A program made the position numbers and the translations under genes. The notes beneath the pieces were generated by a model. It ran no database searches and was not told where the DNA came from. It saw only the letters and a program-made list of their open reading frames with translations. A stretch of 64,000 nucleotides of DNA from Tolypothrix sp. PCC 7910 (GTDB lineage Bacteria; Cyanobacteriota; Cyanobacteriia; Cyanobacteriales; Nostocaceae): positions 3,349,501-3,413,500 of the forward strand of contig NZ_CP050440.1 in NCBI RefSeq assembly GCF_011769525.1. The letters run 5' to 3'. This document shows, piece after piece, positions 36,831 through 45,194 of the stretch; the first letter of the stretch is position 1; each line of letters opens with the position of its first letter.

Positions 36831-37973
36831 ATGAAAAAACGCTTTGTCGCAGCAGGCTTTATTCTTTTCTCTTTCATGTTGCCATTGAAAGCAAATGCTG
36901 CACAGTTTAGTGGTATTTACGTATTTGGTGACAGTCTTTCAGATGCAGGTAATGTATACAACTCTACTATAGACCCCAAGACAGGAGTAGGATTTCCACC
37001 ACCGCCTTACTTTGACGGAAACTTTTCCAATGGGCCGATTTGGATAGATGAGCTTGCTAAGAAGCTGCAATTAGATAGTTCTCCTACTCTTGTTACTGAT
37101 GTTGCCAAGGGTACTGCCCCAAAAAACGGTATTAACTTTGCCTATGGAGGCGCTACTTCTATAGATAAAAACACTATCTCGCCTTTATTACCTGGCTTTA
37201 AACAGCAGATTGAAGCATTTACAACACCACTTTTGCAAACTAAAAATGCTGACTCAAACGCACTTTATGTATTGTGGACTGGTGCGAATGATTATTTACC
37301 TACGAATGCTGATCCCAATTATTTCAAACCTTTTACCGATCCAACAACGACAATTAACAGATTAAGATTAGCGATCGCATCTCTAGCTGATGTAGGTGCT
37401 AAAAATATTCTGGTAGTTAACTTACCAGATTTAGGACAGCTACCTCGCGCTCAAAATTTAGATCCGACTTTCCCTGTTCCTAGTGGTACTTCCCAAGCTC
37501 TTACAGATTTGACTAAAAAGCATAACTCTGATTTATCAGATGCGATCGCTAATTTAAATAAAGTCCTCAATCCTGATGTAAAACTCATCAGTCTGGATGC
37601 TAATTCTGTATTTACAGATATTATGAACGATACAAAAAATATGCAGGGTGTCAAATATGGTTTCAAAGAAGTGGCAAAACCTTGCTTAGTTGATCCATCC
37701 TGTGCAGCTGACCCAAGCATCCAAAATCAATATTTCTTTTGGGATGGGCTTCATCCCACAACTGCTGCTCACAAAGTCTTGGGAGATTACGCCTTTCAGC
37801 AAATTGAACAATCAATCAAGCCAGTCCCCGAACCCTCTACAGCATTGGGGACTGTGGCTATTGGTGCTTTCGGTGCAGCAGCCTTACTCAAGCGCAAACG
37901 CAAACAATCACTGCTTAGGACAGCAAGTCTGGTTCCTGCTGGACAATCAACTCATACAAAGGTTGAAAGCTAA
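36831..37973 (+). CDS. GDSL/SGNH family esterase with PEP-CTERM sorting signal
   Basis: A 380-residue exported hydrolase. A signal peptide (residues 1-24, ending ANAA) is followed by block I FGDSLSDAGN with nucleophile Ser at about 34, block II NFAYGGA, block III GAND and block V DGLHP, so the whole catalytic set is present. It should hydrolyse esters or lipids outside the cytoplasm. Near the C-terminus VPEPSTALGTVAIGAFGAAA and then KRKRK form a PEP-CTERM sorting signal, read by an exosortase. About 20 residues follow the basic cluster, which is unusual, and they overlap the 3' end of the convergent aldolase gene by 59 bp. Confidence 0.9.
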   Translation: MKKRFVAAGFILFSFMLPLKANAAQFSGIYVFGDSLSDAGNVYNSTIDPKTGVGFPPPPYFDGNFSNGPIWIDELAKKLQLDSSPTLVTDVAKGTAPKNGINFAYGGATSIDKNTISPLLPGFKQQIEAFTTPLLQTKNADSNALYVLWTGANDYLPTNADPNYFKPFTDPTTTINRLRLAIASLADVGAKNILVVNLPDLGQLPRAQNLDPTFPVPSGTSQALTDLTKKHNSDLSDAIANLNKVLNPDVKLISLDANSVFTDIMNDTKNMQGVKYGFKEVAKPCLVDPSCAADPSIQNQYFFWDGLHPTTAAHKVLGDYAFQQIEQSIKPVPEPSTALGTVAIGAFGAAALLKRKRKQSLLRTASLVPAGQSTHTKVES

Positions 37974-38691
37974 ACCAGCCTAAATCATGCCCGCCTACTT
38001 GCTGATGTGCCAAACTGGCTGACTCTGGCTTAATTAGTTGAGGTTTACCAGCAGCCTCAGCGAGTAACTGGGCTTGACAAGAACGCTCCATTGTGATGAA
38101 CCACCAAGCAGTTTCATCAACTGAGTGACCAACTGTTAATAAGCCATGATTCTTCAGAATTATGGCTTTATTTTGGCCTAAAGTTTCGGCAATTCGCTTA
38201 CCTTCAGCAACTTCAAGAACTACCCCTGTATAGTCATCAAATAGACTATGGTCTTGGTAGAAAGCACAAGCATCTTGGGTTAAGGGGTCAAGTAGACGAC
38301 CAAGACTAGACCAACTTTTACCATAAACAGAATGGGCGTGAGCTGCGGCTATGACATCAGGACGCGCTGCATGGATTTGGGAATGAATCGCAAAAGCTGC
38401 GCCATTGATGGGGCGATCGCCTTCAATAATTTCACCTGTCTGGTTTACTAAAATTAGGTCGCTCACGCGAATTAAACCGAAGTGTTTTCCTAAGGGATTA
38501 ACCCAAAATTGCTCGGAATTTTCTGGATCGCGTACAGTGATATGACCTGCAATACCTTCATCAAATCCAAAGCGGGCGAATAGTCGGAATGCGGCTGCTA
38601 GGCGTTGCTTGCGATGCAGACGTTCTTCTTTTACAGAAGCAAAGGTAGGCTGCTGAAAAAAGTTTGGCTTGGCCCTGGATATTGCTTGCAT
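37915..38691 (-). CDS. Class II aldolase/adducin family protein
   Basis: A 258-residue protein of the class II aldolase/adducin family. FGFDEGIAGHITVRDPE (about 42-58) and the metal histidines in AAHAHSVYG (about 115-123) and LKNHGLLTVG (about 178-187) are present, so a zinc site can form. Family members cleave or epimerise sugar phosphates, but members with this type of sequence often have no known substrate. It is read against the GDSL gene, and their 3' ends overlap. Divergent from the M42 peptidase at 38762 with 70 bp between. Confidence 0.88.
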   Translation of the reverse strand: MQAISRAKPNFFQQPTFASVKEERLHRKQRLAAAFRLFARFGFDEGIAGHITVRDPENSEQFWVNPLGKHFGLIRVSDLILVNQTGEIIEGDRPINGAAFAIHSQIHAARPDVIAAAHAHSVYGKSWSSLGRLLDPLTQDACAFYQDHSLFDDYTGVVLEVAEGKRIAETLGQNKAIILKNHGLLTVGHSVDETAWWFITMERSCQAQLLAEAAGKPQLIKPESASLAHQQVGGHDLGWFSFQPLYELIVQQEPDLLS

Positions 38692-38761
38692 TTTGACCTT
38701 TGAATATGTGATTGTCCGTAAAAATCTTTATACTTAATTGTTAGCTTAAAATCATAGCTCT

Positions 38762-39805
38762 ATGTGGGATTACGAGCATTTATTCAAAATTATTGCAGAA
38801 TTGGTGATGCATCATTCTCCCAGTGGTGTAGAAACCGAAATTAACCAATTTTTACTGCAAGAATTTGCCAAATTGGGTGTAGAAGTATGGAGCGATCTCG
38901 CTGATAATGTAATTGCCAAAATTCCTGGGAAAAATCCTGACAGAGCAATTGCGATTACTGCTCATAAAGACGAAATTGGTGCGATTGTCAAAACTATTGG
39001 CGATGAAGGACGCGTAGAAGTCCGCAAACTTGGTGGTTCTTACCCCTGGATTTACGGTGAAGGTGTTGTAGATTTATTGGGCGATGCCGAAACTATTAGC
39101 GGTATTCTCAGCTTTGGTTCTCGTCATGTTTCCCATGAATCGCCTCAAAAAGTCCAGCAGGAAGATACTAGCATCAAGTGGGAAAATGCTTGGATTGAAA
39201 CCAAATGTACCACTGCTGAGTTAGAAGCAGCTGGGATTCGTCCTGGCACGAGAATGGTAGTTGGTAAACATCGCAAGCGCCCCATTAGATTAAAGGATCA
39301 CATTGCCAGTTACACTCTGGATAATAAAGCTTCTGTAGCAATTCTGCTAGGACTAGCGCAACAACTCAAACAACCCGCCGTAGATGTTTATTTAGTCGCC
39401 TCAGCCAAAGAAGAAGTAGGCGCGATCGGGGCGCTATTTTTCACCCAAAATCAGGTATTGGATGCACTGATTGCTTTGGAAATTTGCCCTTTATCTAGCG
39501 AATATCCAATTGAGGATGGTAAAAGCCCGGTGATTCTCTCTCAGGATGCCTACGGCATATATGATGAGGCATTGAATGGACAATTATGCCATTGTGCCAA
39601 GCAGATAGAGATTCCAGTGCAACTCACTATTTTGAGTCAGTTTGGTAGCGATGCTTCAATTGCCATGAAATTTGGCCATGTAGGGCGTGCTGCTTGCTTG
39701 GCATTTCCTACCCAAAACACTCATGGCTATGAAATTGCTCATTTAGGTGCGATCGCTAACTGCATATCTTTACTGCAAAACTTTTGTGAAAATTATCCTG
39801 CTTGA
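38762..39805 (+). CDS. M42 family metallopeptidase (glutamyl aminopeptidase-like)
   Basis: A 347-residue cytosolic aminopeptidase. Metal-binding and catalytic motifs are HSPSGVE at the start, AITAHKDEIGAIV (about 61-73), YTLDNKASVAILLG with the bridging Asp (about 182-195), AKEEVGAIGA with the catalytic Glu pair (about 214-223) and a final NTHGYEIAH histidine segment (about 319-327). Family members trim N-terminal residues from peptides as large tetrahedral assemblies. Divergent from the aldolase gene; its promoter lies in the 70-bp gap. Confidence 0.88.
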   Translation: MWDYEHLFKIIAELVMHHSPSGVETEINQFLLQEFAKLGVEVWSDLADNVIAKIPGKNPDRAIAITAHKDEIGAIVKTIGDEGRVEVRKLGGSYPWIYGEGVVDLLGDAETISGILSFGSRHVSHESPQKVQQEDTSIKWENAWIETKCTTAELEAAGIRPGTRMVVGKHRKRPIRLKDHIASYTLDNKASVAILLGLAQQLKQPAVDVYLVASAKEEVGAIGALFFTQNQVLDALIALEICPLSSEYPIEDGKSPVILSQDAYGIYDEALNGQLCHCAKQIEIPVQLTILSQFGSDASIAMKFGHVGRAACLAFPTQNTHGYEIAHLGAIANCISLLQNFCENYPA

Positions 39806-40193
39806 CTATATGGGCGTGAGTGAGTGCGATCGCATAAATTCCACCATTTATGCAATACTCCAAAAGCAACAATTTTTTCGTTTAAAGCAAATACCTGATT
39901 TTTTATGATTTTTTACCCTAGGAAGACAGGATAGTTGGACGGTATAAATTTATAGTGAGTACGTCAGTTTCCAGTAGGGTTAACGCATTTTCTTGCCAAA
40001 CTTGTTTCCATTAAGGATTCACTTTACTCAATGTCAATATTGGGTGGAATTATAATCCTTATGTATACAACCTCTAGAGTTGAGATTCGTTAGCCCTGCT
40101 GTTTTTGTTTATAAAAATAAAAAAGTTTTTTCATTACCTAGCTAGATTTTTATTTTCAATTTAATTAAAAATTAATATACAGGAGAAAACATA
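39806..40193. other. 390-bp intergenic region
   Basis: AT-rich, with no RNA structure or gene recognised. It contains the Shine-Dalgarno AGGAG (40181-40185) that fixes the TTG start of the next gene. Confidence 0.5.
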
Positions 40194-40421
40194 TTGGGTA
40201 ACAAAAATGATTTTCTCTATGTTCGTAGTCGCTACTATGGACAAATTAAGCCTGAAAATCTAGCTTTTAATGCTAATTTGCAAGAATTTAACCAGCGCGT
40301 TAGCTATATCTCTATCTTAGTCACTAGTGGAAAAATACCTCCCTATGAAGCTTACCAACAGATCAAGGCTCTTTGGAAGGTACTCAAGCTTAGTAAAAAA
40401 CAATTAAAAATTGGCAAATAA
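40194..40421 (+). CDS. Small conserved cyanobacterial protein (DUF7219-like)
   Basis: A 75-residue soluble protein. The start is TTG, supported by AGGAG eight bases upstream. The sequence begins NKNDFLYVRSRYYGQIKPEN and ends with a helix rich in Lys (ALWKVLKLSKKQLKIGK), a pattern I recall from a small family found widely in cyanobacteria. No catalytic or membrane features are visible, and its function is unknown. A short gene with a rare start codon is easily missed. Confidence 0.7.
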   Translation: MGNKNDFLYVRSRYYGQIKPENLAFNANLQEFNQRVSYISILVTSGKIPPYEAYQQIKALWKVLKLSKKQLKIGK

Positions 40422-40619
40422 ATTCCAGAGCCAGAGGGTTTTTCTGAAGGTTTATAACTATAATTTGAGAATTTTTGAAATATAAATTTCTATTTTATTA
40501 AGACTCATACATGGTAATAGATGTCAAGTCTCACACAAAAACATTGCTTTGAGTCTTGACCTTAATTGGCTGCTAGGTTAATTTATGCCACACTTTACTA
40601 TATAAAAATACTTAATGAA

Positions 40620-40691
40620 AGCCGATGACGGGATTTGAACCCGTGGCCTGCTGATTACGAATCAGCTGCTCTACCACTGAGCCACATCGGC
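40620..40691 (-). tRNA. tRNA-Thr (CGU)
   Basis: The minus strand folds into a full cloverleaf: acceptor GCCGATG/CATCGGC, D-arm GGCTCAGTGGTAGAGC, anticodon arm GCTGA-TTCGTAA-TCAGC with anticodon CGT (codon ACG), and T-arm ACGGG-TTCAAAT-CCCGT. The discriminator base is T and CCA is not encoded. It is 72 bases long and divergent from the DUF3493 gene 35 bp away. Confidence 0.97.
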
Positions 40692-40726
40692 GTACACAAT
40701 CCAAGATTGTAGCATAATTTTGACTC

Positions 40727-40996
40727 ATGGTAGAACCAAATTCTAAAAGTCGCCTTAACCCTGAACAATACGCCAGACTCAAAGCTGAAATGGCAGCACC
40801 TTACCGAGGCTTGCGAAAATTTATCTATGTCGCTTGTGGCGCGTCTGGAATGATTGGCGTGTTCATATTTTTTTTTAAAGTGCTTGCTGGGCGGGATGTA
40901 GATAGTAGTGTGCCTAATCTTGTCCTGCAAATAGGAATTGTCGCACTGATGGTATTTCTCTGGCGTTGGGAACAGCAAAAGCAAAAACGCTCTTAA
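40727..40996 (+). CDS. DUF3493 membrane protein
   Basis: An 89-residue protein with the DUF3493 pattern: LNPEQYARLKAEMAAPYRGLRKFIY (about 10-34) followed by two hydrophobic helices (about 35-52 and 64-78). It is conserved in cyanobacteria and plastids and its function is unknown. The ATG is 35 bp from the 5' end of the tRNA, so the two genes share a tiny divergent promoter region. A terminator hairpin follows within 10 bases of the stop. Confidence 0.85.
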   Translation: MVEPNSKSRLNPEQYARLKAEMAAPYRGLRKFIYVACGASGMIGVFIFFFKVLAGRDVDSSVPNLVLQIGIVALMVFLWRWEQQKQKRS

Positions 40997-41003
40997 ATTG
41001 CTT

Positions 41004-41038
41004 AGATGTTCCTAAGCTTCTGGAACATCTATATTTTT
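41004..41038 (+). terminator. Terminator of the DUF3493 gene
   Basis: AGATGTTCC and GGAACATCT form a 9-bp stem with a 9-base loop, followed by ATATTTTT. It starts eight bases after the stop codon. Confidence 0.75.
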
Positions 41039-41236
41039 GAGATTAGCTTAAAGAAAAATAATAATTTGAGCCGCGAAGCTCATCCTCAAGTACTGCTAAA
41101 TTCTTTATATCTCTCTATCATGTTTAAGTTAATTAACGATACTTGAAATTTTGAAATATAAAGTCAGAAAAAATAAAAAAAATCTTAGGAAATCAGAAAA
41201 TACAAAATTTTCTGAGAAACTAAAAATTGTTGAAAC

Positions 41237-41310
41237 GAGGTCAGCCAATATAAAGACCTTGAATATAAATAAGCGAATTTAAATGAGGGTCAGCTAAATT
41301 TTTAGACCCT
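41237..41310. repeat. Two similar tandem stem-loops
   Basis: AGGTC-agcc...-GACCT (41238-41259) and GGGTC-agct...-GACCC (41287-41309) have matching layout and similar loops, about 48 bases apart. They look like two diverged copies of one hairpin unit. No gene is near except convergent 3' ends. Confidence 0.5.
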
Positions 41311-41334
41311 TGATTTCAAGAAAATTACAAAATT

Positions 41335-41374
41335 AAAAGCGCTAAGACTGACAAATTGTTAGCTTGGCGCTTTT
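41335..41374. terminator. Bidirectional terminator-like hairpin
   Basis: AAAAGCGCTAAG and CTTGGCGCTTTT pair over 12 bases with one G-T, leaving a 16-base loop. As precede and Ts follow, so it could stop transcription from both sides. It lies between the DUF3493 gene and the surface-protein gene, which are convergent. Confidence 0.6.
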
Positions 41375-41625
41375 AATTTTACGAATTCATAATTATAAGG
41401 AAATAAGCTCGTAGTCAGGAATAATATCCTAGATTTTGAAGCACATTTTATGCTAACTACGAACTTATCAAAATTACATTCAAGAAACAGGCTACTAGCG
41501 GTTAATCACGTCAATGATGACACTAGAATAAATTCGGAGTCACGATGAAATCTTTGTATCTTTAAGCACTCTCATCAATAACTGCGGAGCTAGCAAAATT
41601 TTTGCGATCGACCACTAACATTCAT

Positions 41626-43302
41626 CTATGGAACTTGCACTACATAAGAAGACGGAATTGCTGGGGCACGTCCAGCATTGACTAGTGCTTGATAAACAAA
41701 AGCAGCAACTTCTGCCCTAGTAGCATCACGATTAGGATTAAGTTGCTTGACTGTAGGATAGTTGATTACCAACTGCTTTGTCGTAGCAGCAGCAACTTGA
41801 TTCAGCGCATATTTGGGAATCTGAGCAGCATCAGTATAAAATGTGAGGCTATTTTGATTATCCGCAGTTAACCCAAGACCACTAGCTAAAGCAACTAAAG
41901 CTTGCACTCGGGGAATTTGCTGCTGTGGTTTAAATGTACCATCAGGATATCCAGAGACAAATTGGCTTTGGTAAGCAGATTGGATAGCAGCATAAGCCCA
42001 AAAATTACTTGGGACATCCTTAAAACTAATCGCTGGGCGTTTAGATGTTGGTGCCAACGCTTTGGTGACAATAGTAGCGAATTGAGCACGTGTTACCGGA
42101 TCGTTGGGTTTAAAGGTGCCATCAGGAAAGCCAGCAATAATTTTTTGAGAGGACAAAGCTTCTATATAGGCCTTTGCCCAGTAACCTGTGGGTACATCAT
42201 TAAAGGCAGTAGCACCACCAACGTTGGCTGCCACAAAATCTACAGAACCAAAAATGCGCTTTTGATCGATATCATTGCCAACAGCGACAATCTGATTTCT
42301 AGTAGCATTATTTACGTCATAACGTGTGTTATTACGGATGAGATTACCACCAGGACTTTCATTTGTACCCAAGTCTGGTGCAGCATTAACAGTTGCTACA
42401 ACACCATCCCGCTTATTGTTCTGAATAACATTTTTACGTAGTATGGGTTTACCCGTTTCTGAGATAAAAAGACCGTCTTGGTTTTCGATAATTTGGTTTT
42501 CTGTAATTAAAGGTGTGGAAGTTCCACCAATTGCCAAACCAAAACCAGTATTCTGAAACAAGTTATTCCGAATTTCGCCTTGGGCAGTTTTAGCTACAGA
42601 AACGCCATTACCTGAGTTCTGCACGAAGACATTGTTTTCGATTTTGGGATTTCCTGTCCCCGTGACAAAAACTCCCTCTCTAAGACTTTGAGTAAACGTA
42701 TTATTTGTGATCAGGGGATTAGTGGATTCTACCCACACACCTGTACCCCGTTGATTTGGGTTGGTTACAGTTACACCTGCGATCGTGGTGCTATTATCCA
42801 CCAAAATTGTAATATCTTGTCTGGCAAATGTTTTACTGGTGTAGTAACCTCCACCTGTAATTAATATTCCCTGACCTTTAGTGGCTTCATCACCTCGTAG
42901 AGTTACTCCTGCTTTGAGGATGAGTGGAAAAGTTTCTCCACTTTGTTGATTATAAGTACCAGGCGCTAATTGAATAACTGTCCCGGCTTGGGCTTTAGTC
43001 AGGGCAAAAGTAATAGTTTTCAAAGCAGCAGCTTGTGTTGTACCTGCAGCAGTATCTGAACCAGTTGCTGAGTTTACATAAATTACAGTTGCAGCTGCTG
43101 GAGTTTGGGCTGTCAGAGTAGGGGAAATACCTGCTTGCCGAGTGGAATCAGCATTTACTACGCCAGGTAATAGTGTTAAACCACTGGAAACCACTAAAAC
43201 AGTACTAAGTCCGGCTCTTAATGGTAGATTAGATCTGAGAAGACTGCCAAAAATAGGGCGAAAACCTTTCGCTGGAATAATGTGAAAACCCCGATATTTC
43301 AT
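41626..43302 (-). CDS. Surface protein with DUF1565/beta-helix and SLH domains
   Basis: A 558-residue exported protein. A basic N-terminus and hydrophobic segment (LSTVLVVSSGLTLLPGVVNA) act as a signal. Next comes a DUF1565 start (VIYVNSATGSDTAAGTTQAAALKTI) and a right-handed parallel beta-helix with many short NNTF/NNVF/NNLF rungs (about 130-330). Three SLH units follow: FNDVPTGYWAKAYIEAL, FKDVPSNFWAYAAIQ and a weaker third one. SLH units bind cell-wall polymer. The helix fold is typical of polysaccharide binding or cleavage, but no catalytic site is evident. ATG at 43302 is preferred to a TTG 14 codons upstream. Confidence 0.82.
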   Translation of the reverse strand: MKYRGFHIIPAKGFRPIFGSLLRSNLPLRAGLSTVLVVSSGLTLLPGVVNADSTRQAGISPTLTAQTPAAATVIYVNSATGSDTAAGTTQAAALKTITFALTKAQAGTVIQLAPGTYNQQSGETFPLILKAGVTLRGDEATKGQGILITGGGYYTSKTFARQDITILVDNSTTIAGVTVTNPNQRGTGVWVESTNPLITNNTFTQSLREGVFVTGTGNPKIENNVFVQNSGNGVSVAKTAQGEIRNNLFQNTGFGLAIGGTSTPLITENQIIENQDGLFISETGKPILRKNVIQNNKRDGVVATVNAAPDLGTNESPGGNLIRNNTRYDVNNATRNQIVAVGNDIDQKRIFGSVDFVAANVGGATAFNDVPTGYWAKAYIEALSSQKIIAGFPDGTFKPNDPVTRAQFATIVTKALAPTSKRPAISFKDVPSNFWAYAAIQSAYQSQFVSGYPDGTFKPQQQIPRVQALVALASGLGLTADNQNSLTFYTDAAQIPKYALNQVAAATTKQLVINYPTVKQLNPNRDATRAEVAAFVYQALVNAGRAPAIPSSYVVQVP

Positions 43303-43616
43303 TTTTGATGTCTGTGAAGTGCTGAATGAAGTTACCTTAAACAATAAGGTGGTAGGTGACAGCTATTAAGCTGCCAAACCCATGCAAAACTATACCGGAT
43401 CGTCAGCAATTGATCAGCTAAATTTCACAGATAAATTACAGAACTTATATTATTTATCACTAAAAATTTTTTAAAGTCACTTTCGAGAACTGATATCACT
43501 CGATGGTTGGCAAATGCTCTTAAGTAAGCATAAATACTTAGATAGCGCAGGATGCCGCTACTAATTGTGCAGAAATATCATTTTCACCACAGCCAGGTTT
43601 TAGGAAATTAACAGAG

Positions 43617-44132
43617 ATGCGGTATCACTTTCTGAGCTTAGTGCAGATTTTACTGTTGACAGTCACTACTCCTGTGTGGGCAGCAGAACAAGTAGTGTTG
43701 AACTACAAAGTTTTTCGAGAATCACTTTCAGTAGAGGAAATTTCGAGATTTGCCCAAACAGGCGAACTTTCTAGTTCCCTTAAAATAAATTTTGCTTTGG
43801 CGCGGCAAAACCCCAAAGCAGTACGTCAATATTTAACGCAACCAGTGAAAGTAAACCCAGTGTTTTTAGATAGGGTTTTAAATACGCCCATTGGTAACGT
43901 GATTTTGGATCAAATTAGTCAAGTAATTCACACACCGTCTCAAAAGGCAGACAGGCAAGCTTTACGTGCTGCTTTGGTGCTTTCTGCTAGGCAAGATAGC
44001 CAGATAACGCTAATCGAAATTTTAAAAAATTATCCTACATCAGAAGTGGAAGTTGACGGGGATCGGTTGGAAACTGCCTACCGCCAACTCCGGCGTTTGC
44101 AGACAAACATAGAAAATTTGATGGGCGTTTAG
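43617..44132 (+). CDS. DUF1400-type secreted protein
   Basis: A 171-residue protein with a clear signal peptide (residues 1-22, ending VWA). The mature part matches the layout of the DUF1400 domain, usually the N-terminal piece of cyanobacterial alpha/beta hydrolases: VLNYKVFRESLSVEEISRFAQTGE, then a set of helices with NPKAVRQYLTQPVKVNPVFLDRVLNTPIG. Here it stands alone with no hydrolase behind it. It ends in a 4-bp overlap with the small convergent gene at 44129. Confidence 0.75.
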   Translation: MRYHFLSLVQILLLTVTTPVWAAEQVVLNYKVFRESLSVEEISRFAQTGELSSSLKINFALARQNPKAVRQYLTQPVKVNPVFLDRVLNTPIGNVILDQISQVIHTPSQKADRQALRAALVLSARQDSQITLIEILKNYPTSEVEVDGDRLETAYRQLRRLQTNIENLMGV

Positions 44133-44326
44133 TAAGCCAGTGTTTCTAAAGTTTCCCGCAAATAGCGTTGTACTTGTTGTTCTAAACGCACTCCGTCTAA
44201 TTGCAAATCGCGCTCTAGTTGCCAGCGTTGGAAACCAGAACTAGCGGCGATGGCGGATTTGAGGCTGTGCCAAATTTCACTATCATCAGTAAATTGGCGA
44301 TCGCTAGAAGTTGGAATTTGAGCCAT
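44129..44326 (-). CDS. Small conserved hypothetical protein
   Basis: 65 residues, soluble and helical (SEIWHSLKSAIAASSGFQRWQLERD and LRETLETLAY). I do not recognise a named family, but a similar small protein occurs near infB in related genomes as far as I recall. Its TAA and the TAG of the DUF1400 gene overlap on opposite strands (44129-44132). It follows the membrane protein gene at 44419 on the same strand after about 90 bp, and so may end the infB transcript. Confidence 0.6.
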   Translation of the reverse strand: MAQIPTSSDRQFTDDSEIWHSLKSAIAASSGFQRWQLERDLQLDGVRLEQQVQRYLRETLETLAY

Positions 44327-44418
44327 AGTTTCTCATTCCTGTGTTTTAACTTCAAAATTTACCGCAGGTTGCACTTCAGGTAATCCGACTTGCAGAAGAG
44401 AAAATAAATGATGTTTTC

Positions 44419-45072
44419 CTAATCTTCATCGGTATTTTGCTCTAGGGTCTGCTGGGTGTTTTTGTTAATACCTAACACGGATTTAAATAGCCGGGGCAAT
44501 ATTTGATTAACCCGCACCCCTACAATTGTGTAATCCTGCTGAATCTTATCTAAAGGTAATGGTTCTATGGCTGCAAATTCTGTGTCATTAGTCACCAAAA
44601 TTCTGGCTACACTCACGGGAATTTGCAAAAACAGATTGCTGGCAAAAAAAGCTAAAGCAGCTAGCAGCAATCCGACGCTGCGCCATTGGGGTAGAAAACT
44701 GGCAATGTCGGCTACCAGTGGCGCGGCTTGGTACATTTGCCATAGCACCCCTACTAATAATATTGCTGCCAAAACAGACAGCACGCGATTTAAATTAGTA
44801 TTAATTAAACAAAGAATTTTGCGTTGCTGCTCAGTCAGATTCTCTGGCTTGAGCGCAACTCCTAAAATCGCAAATATGTAAAATGGGCGACGAAATTGCA
44901 TCCACAGTAGTGGCAAAACTCCAATCGCGGCCACTAAACATAGTTCCATCCACATAGGCAAGACTGGCTCACCTACGGATAGAAACAACAGGCACAAAAA
45001 CAAAAAAATCGGCAGCGTCGCTAAACCAGCAACGTGAAGCCACAATATAGGTTCAGAGCGAAATGAGGACAT
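44419..45072 (-). CDS. Low-complexity tail membrane protein
   Basis: About 217 residues with four or five hydrophobic helices (about 10-30, 38-55, 63-75, 102-120, 133-150) and a soluble, Gln/Asn/Asp/Glu-rich C-terminal tail (NKNTQQTLEQNTDED). Cyanobacterial databases carry a family under the name low-complexity tail membrane protein with this layout. ATG at 45072 is preferred to a TTG at 45087. It follows infB on the same strand after 122 bp of ACTCAGCACT-type repeats. Function unknown. Confidence 0.7.
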   Translation of the reverse strand: MSSFRSEPILWLHVAGLATLPIFLFLCLLFLSVGEPVLPMWMELCLVAAIGVLPLLWMQFRRPFYIFAILGVALKPENLTEQQRKILCLINTNLNRVLSVLAAILLVGVLWQMYQAAPLVADIASFLPQWRSVGLLLAALAFFASNLFLQIPVSVARILVTNDTEFAAIEPLPLDKIQQDYTIVGVRVNQILPRLFKSVLGINKNTQQTLEQNTDED

Positions 45073-45194
45073 AGTTACATTTTTCAATTCTGAGTTGTAG
45101 GTGCTGAGTTGTAAGTTTAAAGTTACGAGTATTGAGGTTGAGAACTCAAGACTCAGAGCTTTTTACTTAGAACTCAGCACTAGTAGACTCAGCA

